From Brachybacterium paraconglomeratum (GTDB lineage Bacteria; Actinomycetota; Actinomycetes; Actinomycetales; Dermabacteraceae): a stretch of 64,000 bases of DNA. The translations under genes were made by a program, and so were the position numbers. The notes under the pieces are model-generated. The model did no database searches, had not been told where the DNA came from, and saw only the letters and a program-made list of their open reading frames with translations. Positions 7,834 through 16,655 of the stretch are shown piece by piece (position 1 is the stretch's first letter; each line of letters starts with the position of its first letter). The stretch covers positions 1-64,000 of the forward strand of contig NZ_ML133854.1 of assembly GCF_003994255.1 (NCBI RefSeq), written 5' to 3'.

Positions 7834-8583
7834 TCAGCTCCGCGGCGGGAGGGCCTCGGCGAGGAAGCCGAGGGTCTGCTGCCAGGCCGCCTCGGCGGCG
7901 CCGGCGTGGTGCAGACCGGGGTGGGGGTTGTCGAAGGCGTGCCCCGCACCCTCGTGGAGTACGAAGCGCACCTGCTCGCGGGCGCCGTCGGCGGTGACGG
8001 CCTCGCGGATCCGCTCGACCTGCTCGAGCGGGATGAAGGCGTCGGCCGTGCCGAAGTGGTGCAGGCTCGGCACGTCCACCTGCGCGGCGCGGTCCAGCAG
8101 CGTCGGCAGCGCGGAGCCGTAGTAGCTGACCAGGGCCGAGACCGGGCGGTCCTCCTCGGCGGCCGATGCGGCGGCGGAGAACGCGAGCCCGCCGCCGTAG
8201 CAGAAGCCCACCAGCCCCACCCGTTCGGAGTCGACCGCGCCGTGGGCGCGCAGCGCGCCGATCGCCGCGATCGCATCGGCCTCGGCCCGCTCCCAGGGCA
8301 CGCGCGAGGTCAGCGCCATGCCCTCCTCGAGCCAGGCCTGGAGGTCCTCGCCGTCCTCGATGCCGACGACCGGCGGGTCGAGGCGGGCGAAGAGCTGCGG
8401 GGCGAGCACCGCGTAGCCGCGGGCGGCGAGATCCGCGCAGCGCTGCTGCATGTAGGTGGAGAGTCCGAAGATCTCCTGCAGCACCACGAGGCCCGGTACG
8501 GGCTGATCGAGGTCCTCGGGAAGCCAGAGCAGCCCGGGCAGGTCGTCGGCGTCGGTGGGGATCTGAAGCGTCGTCGCACTCAC
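7834..8583 (-). CDS. dienelactone hydrolase family protein
   Basis: A 249-residue alpha/beta hydrolase. The dienelactone-hydrolase pattern is visible: oxyanion/activating Glu in VLQEIFG (E37), nucleophile Cys in GFCYGGG (C128), Asp in TADAFIP (D181) and His in GAGHAFDNP (H215). Length matches the family. It probably hydrolyses lactone or ester bonds in the cytoplasm; the substrate is unknown and no aromatic-degradation genes are nearby. It is a single gene with its own downstream terminator. Confidence 0.87.
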   Translation of the reverse strand: MSATTLQIPTDADDLPGLLWLPEDLDQPVPGLVVLQEIFGLSTYMQQRCADLAARGYAVLAPQLFARLDPPVVGIEDGEDLQAWLEEGMALTSRVPWERAEADAIAAIGALRAHGAVDSERVGLVGFCYGGGLAFSAAASAAEEDRPVSALVSYYGSALPTLLDRAAQVDVPSLHHFGTADAFIPLEQVERIREAVTADGAREQVRFVLHEGAGHAFDNPHPGLHHAGAAEAAWQQTLGFLAEALPPRS

Positions 8584-8659
8584 GCCGCGACCCTACCCCG
8601 CGCTCGCCCGGCATGCCCGGGGCCGTCGTGCGGAGGGCGCGCTCCGGCGCCCGGCCGGC

Positions 8660-9964
8660 TCAGGAGAGCAGGGCCAGGGCGTACACCGCGAAGAGCAGCA
8701 GGTGCACGGTGCCGTGCACCGCGGTCACGCGCGGAGCCGCCGCGGAGACGGCCGAGACCGCGAACGTCACGCCGAGCAGCAGCAGGTTCACGGGCGACTC
8801 CGCCAGGACCACGGGGCTGCCGGTGGCGAGCCCGATGATCAGCACGGTCGGGATGGTCAGCGCCAGCGTCGAGACGAGCGCGCCGTGGCACAGGTTCACC
8901 ACCCGCTGCATCTCCCCGCCGGCCGCCGCACGGAGCGCGGTGAGCGTCTCGGGGGTGAACACGATCGCGGCGATCAGTACGCCGGACAGGGCGATCGGGG
9001 CGCCGAGCCGGTCCAGTCCCTCGTCCAGCAGTCCGGCCATGTCGTGGGAGAGCAGCACGATCGGCAGCACGGTCGCGACGAGCAGGAGCACGCGCAGGCC
9101 CAGCTCCGCGCGGTGGCGAGAGAGCGTCGCGCCGATGCCTGGGGAGGAGTCCTCGGTGTCGGAGGCGTCCGCGGCGTCGGCGGGCTCCTCGGCGGACTCG
9201 TCGGCGGCGGGGAGCTCCACCTCCTGGAACTCGACCGCCTGCGCGCCGGTCTGGCGCCACAGGAAGACGGCGTACACGGCGACGGCCATCGCGGCGATCG
9301 CGACGCCCTGGACGGGGGCGTAGGCACCGTCCTCGCCGAGCACCGTCGGGACCGCGAAGGCCATCGCGCCGAGGCCGATCAGCAGCACCAGGTAGACGGA
9401 GGTGCCCGTCCGGTTCACGCGTATCGCCTCGCGGCGGATGCCGCCGACCAGCAGGCAGAGGCCGAGGACGAGGTTCATGATGATCATCGAGACCGCCATG
9501 ACGGAGTCGCGGGCGATGGTCGCGTGATCGCCCGGACCGAGCATCACCGCGGCGATCAGCACCACCTCGATCACCACGATCGACAGGGTGAGCACCAGGG
9601 TGCCGTAGGGGTCGCCGAGACGGTGGGCGAGGGCCTCCGCCTGCGCGAAAACGCCGCCGGCGGCGATCACGATCACCGCGACGATCGCGGCGAGGGCGAG
9701 CGCGAGCAGCGCCGAGGGCAGCGCGCCCGGGGCGGGGGAGAGCAGCATCAGCGCGGCGACTCCCGCCCAGCCGAGCATCAGGCGCGAGCTCGCGCTGCGG
9801 TCGAGCACCCTGCGGACGAGGTTCCTCCCGACGAGGGCGGGGCCCGGGGAATCAGGGCCGGGGGAGCCGGGGACGTGCGGGGAGCCGCCGGACTCGGGGG
9901 AGCGGTCGGGTGCGGCCGACGGGGACGCGGCGCGCGGCAGGCGGGTGCGGGACGAGGGGGTCAT
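8660..9964 (-). CDS. Ca2+/H+ antiporter-like cation transporter (ChaA type)
   Basis: A 434-residue membrane protein with about eleven hydrophobic segments. The two internally repeated blocks of the CaCA superfamily are visible: LGDPYGTLVLTLSIVVIEVV with a membrane glutamate in the first half, and NLCHGALVSTLALTIP in the second. Between them is a strongly acidic cytoplasmic loop (about residues 240-280, rich in E/D/A). The N-terminal 60 residues are predicted disordered. ATG at 9964 follows an AGGAG ribosome-binding site. It probably exchanges Ca2+ or monovalent cations for protons; the exact ion is not certain. Confidence 0.82.
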   Translation of the reverse strand: MTPSSRTRLPRAASPSAAPDRSPESGGSPHVPGSPGPDSPGPALVGRNLVRRVLDRSASSRLMLGWAGVAALMLLSPAPGALPSALLALALAAIVAVIVIAAGGVFAQAEALAHRLGDPYGTLVLTLSIVVIEVVLIAAVMLGPGDHATIARDSVMAVSMIIMNLVLGLCLLVGGIRREAIRVNRTGTSVYLVLLIGLGAMAFAVPTVLGEDGAYAPVQGVAIAAMAVAVYAVFLWRQTGAQAVEFQEVELPAADESAEEPADAADASDTEDSSPGIGATLSRHRAELGLRVLLLVATVLPIVLLSHDMAGLLDEGLDRLGAPIALSGVLIAAIVFTPETLTALRAAAGGEMQRVVNLCHGALVSTLALTIPTVLIIGLATGSPVVLAESPVNLLLLGVTFAVSAVSAAAPRVTAVHGTVHLLLFAVYALALLS

Positions 9965-10142
9965 CGGATCTCCTGCGAGGCCGTCCTCGTGGTGCGTCCG
10001 CGGGTCGGGTCGTCCCGGCCGGGGCGCCGATCTGCCCTCGGCGCGCTCTCACCGTAGCCCGTCGCGCCCGCCCGGGTCAGCTCGTGGTGAGCGGTCTGAC
10101 CAGGGAGGGCGCGAGACGGGGCGGGGCGAGATGCGTCGGGGC

Positions 10143-11090
10143 TCAGACGTCGGTCGGGCTGCCGATGCCGACCAGCAGTCCCTGGTCGCCGTCGGCGAAG
10201 GGGCCGGGGGCGACGTGCAGCTGCCAGGAGTTGCCCTCGGCGGTGGTGGCCGTGCAGTCCGTCGTCCCGAACTCGTCGAAGTCCAGGCCGTCCTCGCAGG
10301 TCACCTCCGACCAGTCGGCCATGCCCGCCACCGGCACGTAGGCGTTCTCGGAGGTGAGGGTCTGCAGGGTCGCGTCCGCGGCCTCCTCCGCGTCGAGCGG
10401 CTCGGCCCCGAACATCGAGCCCTGGCCCAGCCCGGTCAGCATCACGTTCCCCTCGGTCAGCTCGCTCACCTCCTCGGGCAGCTCGGTACCGGTGGAGAAC
10501 AGCACCGCGACCCGGTAGCCGTTCTCGAGGCCGTCCGCGTGCGGGACGGCGACCGTGTTCGCGACCCACTCCTGCTTCGGGGCGGTGTCGTCCGGGCTCG
10601 TCGGCCCGACGCAGCCGGCGCTCTGTCCCCTCTCGACCAGGAGCTCGTCGGTGCACTCGGCGGTGCCGCCGAAGGGTCCCGCGAGCAGCGCGGCGAGGTC
10701 GTCGCCGGCGAGGGTGGGTGCGCCGTCGCCGGAGGTCTCGTCGATGCCGAGGTCCGTGACCAGGAGGATCCGGGTGCGCTCGTCCGCGCCGCCCGGGTCC
10801 CCCTCCTCCTGGCCCCCCGCACCCTCGTCGTCCCCTGCCTCGTCCTGGTCGTCGGTCGCCTGGTCGTCCCCGGTCTCGGCGTCGTCGCCGGACCCGGCGT
10901 CGTCCGACGGCTGCTCCTCGCCGGACTGCTCCTCCGTCGCGGTGGCGGGCTCCTGGGCGCCGCCGTCCCCGGTCCCGGCCTCGTCCCCCGCGCCGCAGGC
11001 GGACAGGCCCAGCAGCGCCGTGGAGGCCACGAGCGCCATGCCGCGGCGCAGACGGCGGGTGGTCGTGGTGCGTGCGTCGAGGTGTCCCAT
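10143..11090 (-). CDS. hypothetical acidic lipoprotein
   Basis: A 315-residue predicted lipoprotein: a basic N-terminus, a hydrophobic segment and a lipobox LSAC (Cys about residue 33). The next 80 residues are a low-complexity linker made almost only of E, D, G, A, Q and S, likely to span the cell wall. The C-terminal domain (about residues 125-315) has several cysteines (for example AECTDELL, GCVGPT, VTCEDGL, TTDCTA) that could form disulfides outside the cell. I do not recognise the domain. A GGAGA site precedes ATG at 11090. Confidence 0.75.
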   Translation of the reverse strand: MGHLDARTTTTRRLRRGMALVASTALLGLSACGAGDEAGTGDGGAQEPATATEEQSGEEQPSDDAGSGDDAETGDDQATDDQDEAGDDEGAGGQEEGDPGGADERTRILLVTDLGIDETSGDGAPTLAGDDLAALLAGPFGGTAECTDELLVERGQSAGCVGPTSPDDTAPKQEWVANTVAVPHADGLENGYRVAVLFSTGTELPEEVSELTEGNVMLTGLGQGSMFGAEPLDAEEAADATLQTLTSENAYVPVAGMADWSEVTCEDGLDFDEFGTTDCTATTAEGNSWQLHVAPGPFADGDQGLLVGIGSPTDV

Positions 11091-11258
11091 CAGGGTCTCC
11101 GTCCCGGCCCTCCCCGGTGCGGCGGATGCGCCGTCATGGGCCGGGGAGCGGTGGCCCGCATCACACCCTGCCCATTGGTCAAGAGAGGGTCAAGCCCATG
11201 CCATGAAAAGCTTGTGCCGACGGTGTGGAGATCCTGTGCGGATCATCAGAAGTGCAGG

Positions 11259-11522
11259 TCAGCGCCTCTCGCCGGGGCGCGGGTCGCCGTGCAACCGCCG
11301 GTACTCGTCGTCCTCCGCGTCCTCGTCCCGAGTGAGCGCGTCGCCGCCCCCGCGCAGGCCCAGCAGCACCCCCAGCACGGCTCCGGCGAGCACGCCGACG
11401 ACCGCGCTGATCCACAGGCTGTCGATGACCCTGAGGCCCATCCCGATCCCGACCACGAACCCGATGATCATTCCGAAGGGCAGCCAGGTGGAGTCGAAGC
11501 GGCGGCGAGCAGGCGGGGCCAT
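11259..11522 (-). CDS. small membrane protein, hypothetical
   Basis: An 87-residue protein with two adjacent hydrophobic helices (FGMIIGFVVGIGMGLRV and AVVGVLAGAVLGVLLGL) and a charged Asp/Glu/Arg-rich cytoplasmic tail. AGAGG four bases before the ATG supports the start. Divergent from the SulP gene. Function unknown. Confidence 0.7.
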   Translation of the reverse strand: MAPPARRRFDSTWLPFGMIIGFVVGIGMGLRVIDSLWISAVVGVLAGAVLGVLLGLRGGGDALTRDEDAEDDEYRRLHGDPRPGERR

Positions 11523-11632
11523 GGAACCTCTGTCGGGCGGAGCGAGCGGGACGGTCGGGACGTGCAGCGCGGTCGCGGTGAGGCGCGACGCACGGCAGGC
11601 AGACCGCCAGGGTAGTCCGCCGCGGGCGCGGA

Positions 11633-11638
11633 TAGCAT
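11633..11638 (+). promoter_or_regulatory. leaderless -10 hexamer of the SulP gene
   Basis: TAGCAT, then six bases, then the GTG start at 11645; no ribosome-binding site lies between, so the mRNA probably starts at the start codon. Confidence 0.6.
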
Positions 11639-11644
11639 CGGCCC

Positions 11645-13126
11645 GTGACCACGCCCTCCTCCTCTCCCTCCGTGCTGCAGGCCCTGCGCAGCCCGCGCCG
11701 CCTCACCACCGAGGTGCTGGCCGGCGCCGTCACCACCCTCGCGCTGATCCCCGAGGTCATCTCCTTCTCGGTGATCGCGGGCGTGGACCCGAAGGTCAGC
11801 CTCATCGCCTCCGTCGTGCTCGCGATCTCGATGACCTTCCTCGGCGGGCGCCCCGCGATGATCACCGCCGCCGCGGGCGCGGTCGCGCTCGTCGTCGCCC
11901 CGCTCGTGCACACCCACGGCGTCGAGTACCTGCTGCCCACCGTGATCCTCGCGGGCCTCGTCCAGATCGCCTTCGGCCTGGTCGGGCTCGCGCGGATCAT
12001 GCGCTTCATCCCCCGCTCGGTGATGATCGGCTTCGTCAACGCGCTGGGCATCCTGATCTTCACCGCGCAGCTCCAGCACGTCCTGGACGTTCCCGCCGCG
12101 GTCTATCCGCTGTTCGCGCTCACCCTCGTCGTGGTGCTCGCCCTGCCGCGCCTGACGAAGGCCGTGCCCGCGCCGCTGGTCGCGATCGTGCTGGTCACCG
12201 CGATCGCGATGATCTTCCACCTCCGCGTCCCGACCGTCGGCGACCAGGGCGAGGTCTCCGGCGGCCTGCCCGGCCTCACCCCGCTCGAGGTGCCGCTGAC
12301 GCTGGAGACCCAGCAGATCATCGCCCCGACCGCGCTGTCCGTCGCCTTCGTCGGCCTGATGGAGACGCTGCTGACCGCGAAGCTTGTCGACGACATCACC
12401 GACACCCGCTCCTCGAAGAGCCGTGAGTCCTGGGCGCTCGGCGTCTCCAACATCCTCGCCGGCTTCTGGGGCGGGATCGCCGGCTGCGCGATGATCGGCC
12501 AGACCGTCATGAACGTGAAGCTGGGCCGGGCCCGCACCCGCATCTCCACCCTCGTCGCCGGCGTGCTGCTGCTCATCCTGGTCACCGCGCTGTCGGAGCT
12601 CATGGAGCAGATCCCGATGGCCGCGCTCGCCGCGGTGATGATGGTCGTCGCGGTCTCGACCGTGGACTTCCACAGCGTGCGCCCCGCGACCCTGCGCCGC
12701 ATGCCGGTCTCCGAGACGCTCGTCATGGCCACGACCGTCGTGGTCGTGGTGATCACTCACAACCTCGCCCTCGGCGTCGCCGCCGGGGCGCTGCTCGCGG
12801 TCGCCCTGTTCGCCCGCCGCGTCGCGCACGTGACCCGCGTGGAGCGCACGACGGGGGCCGACGGGACGCGCTACTCCGTGCACGGCCCGCTCTTCTTCGG
12901 CTCGAGCAACGACCTGGTCGAGCAGTTCGACTACGCCGCCGACGCCGAGCGCGGCCTCCCGGTCGCCGTCGACTTCACCGCCGCCCAGATCTGGGACGCC
13001 TCGACCGTGGCCGTGCTCGACTCGGTCCAGGCCAAGTACGTCGAGCACGGCCTCGAGGTCTCCTTCACCGGGCTCGACGAGCGCTCGACCGTCTTCCACG
13101 GGCGCCTGACCGGCACGCTGAACTGA
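11645..13126 (+). CDS. SulP family inorganic anion transporter with STAS domain
   Basis: A 493-residue SLC26/SulP transporter: ten or more hydrophobic helices over residues 25-400, then a cytoplasmic STAS domain (about residues 400-490; VAVDFTAAQIWDASTVAVLD). The first repeat includes the family segment VISFSVIAGVDPKVSLIASV and the second QTVMNVKLGRARTRIST. It could carry sulfate, bicarbonate or another small anion; no carbonic anhydrase or sulfate-assimilation gene is adjacent. The GTG start is dictated by the leaderless promoter. It is convergent with the MDR gene and shares a hairpin with it. Confidence 0.87.
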   Translation: MTTPSSSPSVLQALRSPRRLTTEVLAGAVTTLALIPEVISFSVIAGVDPKVSLIASVVLAISMTFLGGRPAMITAAAGAVALVVAPLVHTHGVEYLLPTVILAGLVQIAFGLVGLARIMRFIPRSVMIGFVNALGILIFTAQLQHVLDVPAAVYPLFALTLVVVLALPRLTKAVPAPLVAIVLVTAIAMIFHLRVPTVGDQGEVSGGLPGLTPLEVPLTLETQQIIAPTALSVAFVGLMETLLTAKLVDDITDTRSSKSRESWALGVSNILAGFWGGIAGCAMIGQTVMNVKLGRARTRISTLVAGVLLLILVTALSELMEQIPMAALAAVMMVVAVSTVDFHSVRPATLRRMPVSETLVMATTVVVVVITHNLALGVAAGALLAVALFARRVAHVTRVERTTGADGTRYSVHGPLFFGSSNDLVEQFDYAADAERGLPVAVDFTAAQIWDASTVAVLDSVQAKYVEHGLEVSFTGLDERSTVFHGRLTGTLN

Positions 13127-13159
13127 CCCGCCGGACCGCCGTGGGCGGGCCGGGTCGCA

Positions 13160-13182
13160 CCGGCGGGGTCGGCCCCCGCCGG
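13160..13182. terminator. hairpin between the SulP and MDR genes
   Basis: CCGGCGGGG pairs with CCCCGCCGG over a five-base loop, between convergent stops. No U-tract. Confidence 0.55.
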
Positions 13183-13193
13183 CACGCCGCCGC

Positions 13194-14114
13194 TCACGGC
13201 ACGATGACGATCTTCCCGCCGAGGTGACCCTGCTCGACCCGGGCGATGGCCTCCGCCGCCCGGGCGAGCGGGTAGGTCTCGAGCACGTGGGGGTCGACGA
13301 GTCCCGCCTCGACCACGCCGACGATCTTCTCGAGCACGCCCTCGGAGCGCTCGCGCCCTGCCCCGCCGAGCTCCGTCGCGGTGGCCGCGTCCGCCGCGGA
13401 GACGAGGTGCGCAGGATCCTTCACGAGCGGGGCCAGCGCCCGCAGCGGCTCCCCGCCCACCAGGTCCACGAGCAGGTCCGCACCGTCGGGCAGCAGGTCG
13501 CGCACCGCCTCGGCGGCGCCGGGGCCGGCGGCGACGAAAGCCGCGCCGGTCTCCTCGATCAGCTCCCGCTTGGCCGCGGAGGCGACGCCCACGGCGGCGA
13601 AGCCGTGGACCGCGGCGATCTGCAGCACCATCCGGCCCACCCCGCCGCCGGCGCCGAGCACCAGCAGTGACTGGCCCGCCTCGATCTCGACCTGATGGGT
13701 GAGGTCGTAGGCGGTGGTGCCGGCGACAGGCAGGGTCGCGGCGTCGACGAAGGAGATCTCCTGCGGCTTGCGCACGGCCTCCGCGGCTCGCAGCACCGTG
13801 TGGGAGGCGAAGGCGCCCTGGCCCCGCGCGGGGGCGCCGAGCACCTCCTCGCCGACGGCGAGAGCAGTGACGCCCTCGCCGAGGGCGACGACGACTCCGG
13901 AGGCCTCGAGCCCCATCGGCATCGGCATCGGGGTCGAGGTGCCGAAGGCGCCCTCGCGACGCTTGACGTCGGCGGGGTTCACCCCGGCGGCACGGACCTC
14001 GATCAGGACCTCGCCGGGGCGGGGCTCCGGGACCGGGCGCTCGGTCAGCTCCTGGTGCTCGGGGCCGCCGTAGCGGGCGGTGACGAACACGGGCGAGGTG
14101 GTGGTGACGGTCAT
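13194..14114 (-). CDS. zinc-free MDR oxidoreductase (quinone oxidoreductase-like)
   Basis: A 306-residue medium-chain dehydrogenase/reductase of the QOR type: an N-terminal GroES-like domain (EVLIEVRAAGVNPADVKRREG) and a nucleotide-binding domain with LLVLGAGGGVGRMVLQIA. The catalytic-zinc cysteines of alcohol dehydrogenases are absent. It probably uses NADPH to reduce quinones or enones. A GAGGAG site seven bases before ATG at 14114 supports the start. It lies just downstream of the metal ATPase gene on the same strand (39-base gap), so it may be read from the metal-module transcript. Confidence 0.85.
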   Translation of the reverse strand: MTVTTTSPVFVTARYGGPEHQELTERPVPEPRPGEVLIEVRAAGVNPADVKRREGAFGTSTPMPMPMGLEASGVVVALGEGVTALAVGEEVLGAPARGQGAFASHTVLRAAEAVRKPQEISFVDAATLPVAGTTAYDLTHQVEIEAGQSLLVLGAGGGVGRMVLQIAAVHGFAAVGVASAAKRELIEETGAAFVAAGPGAAEAVRDLLPDGADLLVDLVGGEPLRALAPLVKDPAHLVSAADAATATELGGAGRERSEGVLEKIVGVVEAGLVDPHVLETYPLARAAEAIARVEQGHLGGKIVIVP

Positions 14115-14153
14115 GTCAGGTCTCCTCTTTCTGCGGGCGGTTCCGCGACGGGG

Positions 14154-16148
14154 TCAGGCTGTCACGCGCGGGCGGGTGCCGCGCTCCTCGGCGATCGGCG
14201 GGGCGCTCGCCGAGGTGGGTCGGGACTCGTCCCGGCGGCGAAGCAGGCGCATGGCGTTCAAGATCACGAGTAGCACGGAGGCCTCGTGGACGAGCATGCC
14301 GATGGCCATCGTGACCCCGCCGGCGAAGACCCCGGCCAGCAGGGCCGCCACCGTGAGCACCGCGATCGCGATGTTCTGGTGCATCACCCGCACGGTGCGG
14401 CGGGCGAGTCCCACGGCCTCCGGGAGCTTCAGCAGGTCGTCCTTCATCAGTGCGATGTCCGCGGTCTCGATCGCGACGCCGGTGCCGGCCGCGCCCATCG
14501 CCACGCCGATGTCCGCCGTCGCGAGCGCCGGGGCGTCGTTCACGCCGTCGCCGACCATCGCGACAGTGTGGCCCTCGGCCTGCAGCGCGCGGACCGCGTC
14601 GAGCTTGTCCTCGGGCAGCAGCTGGGCGCGGACCTCGTCGACGCCGACCTCGGCGGCCACTGCCCGGGCGACGCGCTCGTCGTCGCCGGTGAGTATCACG
14701 ACCTTCTTCACGCCCCGGGCGTGGAGTCGGGCGATCATCTCCGACGCATCGGTGCGCAGCCGGTCGGCCACGGCGACCACGCCGATCACCTCCCCGTCGA
14801 GCGCGATCGCCATCGGGGTGCGGCCCAGGCCCGCGAGCCGGGCGACCTCCTCAGCGGCCCCGCGGTCCTCGGCAATGCCCTCGTCTGCCAGCAGCGGCAG
14901 GTTGCCCACGGCCACGCGGCGGCCCTCCACGGTGGCGACGACGCCCTTGCCCGGAACCGGTTCGGTGTGCTCGGGCAGGCCCGCGATCGCGAGCCCCTCG
15001 GCGTCGGCGGCCTCGATGAGCGGACGGGCCAGCGGGTGCTCGGACCCGGCCTCGGCCCGGGCGGCCCATCCCAGCACCTCGGCGCGGCTGTGGGCGGGGT
15101 CCAGGACGCTCACGTCGGTGAGGTGCGGCCTGCCTTCGGTGAGGGTGCCGGTCTTGTCCAGCGCGACGGCGGAGATCCTCGCGCTGGTCTCAAGGAACTC
15201 CCCGCCCTTGATGAGGATGCCGTCCTTCGCGCCGCGGCCGATGCCGGCCACGATCGCGACCGGGATCGAGATGACCAGCGCCCCGGGGCAGCCGATCACG
15301 AGCAGCGTCAGCGCGAGCACGACGTCGCCGGTCACGAGCCCGGTGACCAGTGCGAGCAGGATGATCGCCGGGGTGTACCAGGTGGAGAAGCGCTCCATGA
15401 AGCTCTGGGTGCGGGCCTTCGCATCCTGCGCCTCCTCGACGCGGTGGATGATCCGGGCGAGAGTCGTGTCGGCGCCGATGCCGGTGGCGCGCACCTGCAG
15501 GAGCCCGGCGGCGGCGACGGTGCCCGCGAACACCTGGTCGCCCGCGGCCTTCTCCACAGGGAGCGCTTCGCCGGTGATCGAGGCCTCGTCCAGTGCGCCG
15601 GTCCCGCCGATCACGGTCCCGTCGACGGGGACCTTCGCGCCGTTCTTGACCAGCACGGTCTCCTCGAGCAGCACGTCGGCGGCGGGGATCTCGACCTGGC
15701 GACCGTCCCGCATCACGACCGCGACGTCGGGGGCGACCGCGACCAGCTCGGCGAGCGCGGAGCGGGTGCGGTTCATGGTGCCCGCCTCGAGGGCGTGGCC
15801 GATCGCGAACAGGAAGGTGACGGCGGCGGCCTCCCAGTACTCGCCGATCACGAGCGCGCCGATCGCGGCGATGGAGACCAGCAGGTCGATCGCGATGGTC
15901 CGCGCCCGCAGGGCACGGACGGCCGTGAGCAGGATCGGGGCCCCCGCCACCAGGGCGGCGGCGACCATGGCCAGGTCCGAGGCGATCAGGACGCCCCGGC
16001 GGTCCAGGGCGAGGCCGAACTCGTGGTGCCCGGCGCCGAAGGGGTTCACGCCGGCGGAGGCGGAGAGGACGGCGGCGAGGACGATGAGGGCGCCGGCGAC
16101 GGTCGGCGTGCCCCAGGGGCCGCGCCACCAGCGCAGCAGGGTGGTCAT
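14154..16148 (-). CDS. heavy-metal P1B-type ATPase with CPG membrane motif
   Basis: A 664-residue metal-transporting P-type ATPase. Phosphorylation site DKTGTLTEG (about residue 329), HP motif SEHPLARPL (about 368), hinge GDGVNDAPAL (about 531). The membrane metal motif is CPG (IGCPGALVISIP, about 283) instead of the usual CPC or SPC, and the last membrane pair carries HEASVLLVILNAMRLL, resembling the HEG(S/T) motif of the Co/Fe-type P1B-4 class. There is no N-terminal metal-binding domain; instead a separate CopZ-like protein is encoded upstream. AAAGGA precedes ATG. It exports a metal ion, whose identity (Zn, Cd, Fe, Co or Cu) is not settled by sequence. Confidence 0.88.
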   Translation of the reverse strand: MTTLLRWWRGPWGTPTVAGALIVLAAVLSASAGVNPFGAGHHEFGLALDRRGVLIASDLAMVAAALVAGAPILLTAVRALRARTIAIDLLVSIAAIGALVIGEYWEAAAVTFLFAIGHALEAGTMNRTRSALAELVAVAPDVAVVMRDGRQVEIPAADVLLEETVLVKNGAKVPVDGTVIGGTGALDEASITGEALPVEKAAGDQVFAGTVAAAGLLQVRATGIGADTTLARIIHRVEEAQDAKARTQSFMERFSTWYTPAIILLALVTGLVTGDVVLALTLLVIGCPGALVISIPVAIVAGIGRGAKDGILIKGGEFLETSARISAVALDKTGTLTEGRPHLTDVSVLDPAHSRAEVLGWAARAEAGSEHPLARPLIEAADAEGLAIAGLPEHTEPVPGKGVVATVEGRRVAVGNLPLLADEGIAEDRGAAEEVARLAGLGRTPMAIALDGEVIGVVAVADRLRTDASEMIARLHARGVKKVVILTGDDERVARAVAAEVGVDEVRAQLLPEDKLDAVRALQAEGHTVAMVGDGVNDAPALATADIGVAMGAAGTGVAIETADIALMKDDLLKLPEAVGLARRTVRVMHQNIAIAVLTVAALLAGVFAGGVTMAIGMLVHEASVLLVILNAMRLLRRRDESRPTSASAPPIAEERGTRPRVTA

Positions 16149-16249
16149 GAGGAGTCCTTTCGAGACAGGCGCCCGCGGCCCCGGGACGGGGGATGCCGTA
16201 CCGGGTGCCTCGGCGGGCGGGGATCCGCGGGGCGGATCCGGGGAGAGGG

Positions 16250-16489
16250 TCAGAAGGCGGAGAGCGTGGCCCGGTAGCCGGCCGCGCCGATCGCGGCGAT
16301 GATCTCGTCGGTGGAGGTCACCGACGGGTCGTGGTCGACCTCGACGCGGGCGGAGGCGAACTTGACGGTGACGTCCCGGACGCCCGGCAGGCGGCCCACG
16401 CGCTTCTCGATCTTGGCCACGCAGGAGGGGCAGCTGAAGCCTTCGGCGCGGAACACGGAGCGGGTGGTGGAACCGGCGGTGGCGGTCAT
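16250..16489 (-). CDS. heavy-metal-associated domain protein (CopZ-like chaperone)
   Basis: A 79-residue single HMA domain with GFSCPSCVAKIEK (C20 and C23 as metal ligands) and the ferredoxin-like beta-alpha-beta pattern ending GYRATLSAF. GAGAGGA upstream of the ATG at 16489 marks this start; a longer in-frame extension has no such site. It is the first gene of the metal operon and presumably passes metal to, or acts as the detached N-terminal domain of, the ATPase that follows 100 bases downstream. Metal specificity is uncertain because this ATPase class is not clearly a copper pump. Confidence 0.85.
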   Translation of the reverse strand: MTATAGSTTRSVFRAEGFSCPSCVAKIEKRVGRLPGVRDVTVKFASARVEVDHDPSVTSTDEIIAAIGAAGYRATLSAF

Positions 16490-16542
16490 GAGCGGGTCCT
16501 CTCGGCGAGTGCGGCGAGGGCGTCTCCCTCGCTCGTACCTCG

Positions 16543-16548
16543 ACCCTA
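16543..16548 (-). promoter_or_regulatory. predicted -10 hexamer of the copZ-like/ATPase operon
   Basis: TAGGGT on the minus strand. A start site six bases downstream (about 16536) would put the dyad at 16571-16584 at exactly -41.5. Confidence 0.45.
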
Positions 16549-16570
16549 GGTGCGCGCGGAGAGGGAGAAC

Positions 16571-16584
16571 ATGACGGCGGTCAT
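16571..16584. promoter_or_regulatory. FNR/CRP-like operator, ATGAC-N4-GTCAT
   Basis: Perfect inverted repeat ATGACggcgGTCAT with the four-base spacer and TGA/TCA cores typical of FNR-class sites. It lies between the CopZ-like gene and a divergent Crp/Fnr regulator gene, centred 78 bases upstream of the regulator's predicted start site. Confidence 0.6.
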
Positions 16585-16643
16585 TCGCCCGCACGGCAAT
16601 CCTGACCAGGACCGATGGCCCGTTCTAGGGGCCGCGCACGGGC

Positions 16644-16649
16644 TATCCT
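16644..16649 (+). promoter_or_regulatory. leaderless -10 hexamer of the Crp/Fnr gene
   Basis: TATCCT, six bases, then ATG at 16656; no ribosome-binding site between. Confidence 0.6.
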
Positions 16650-16655
16650 CACGCC

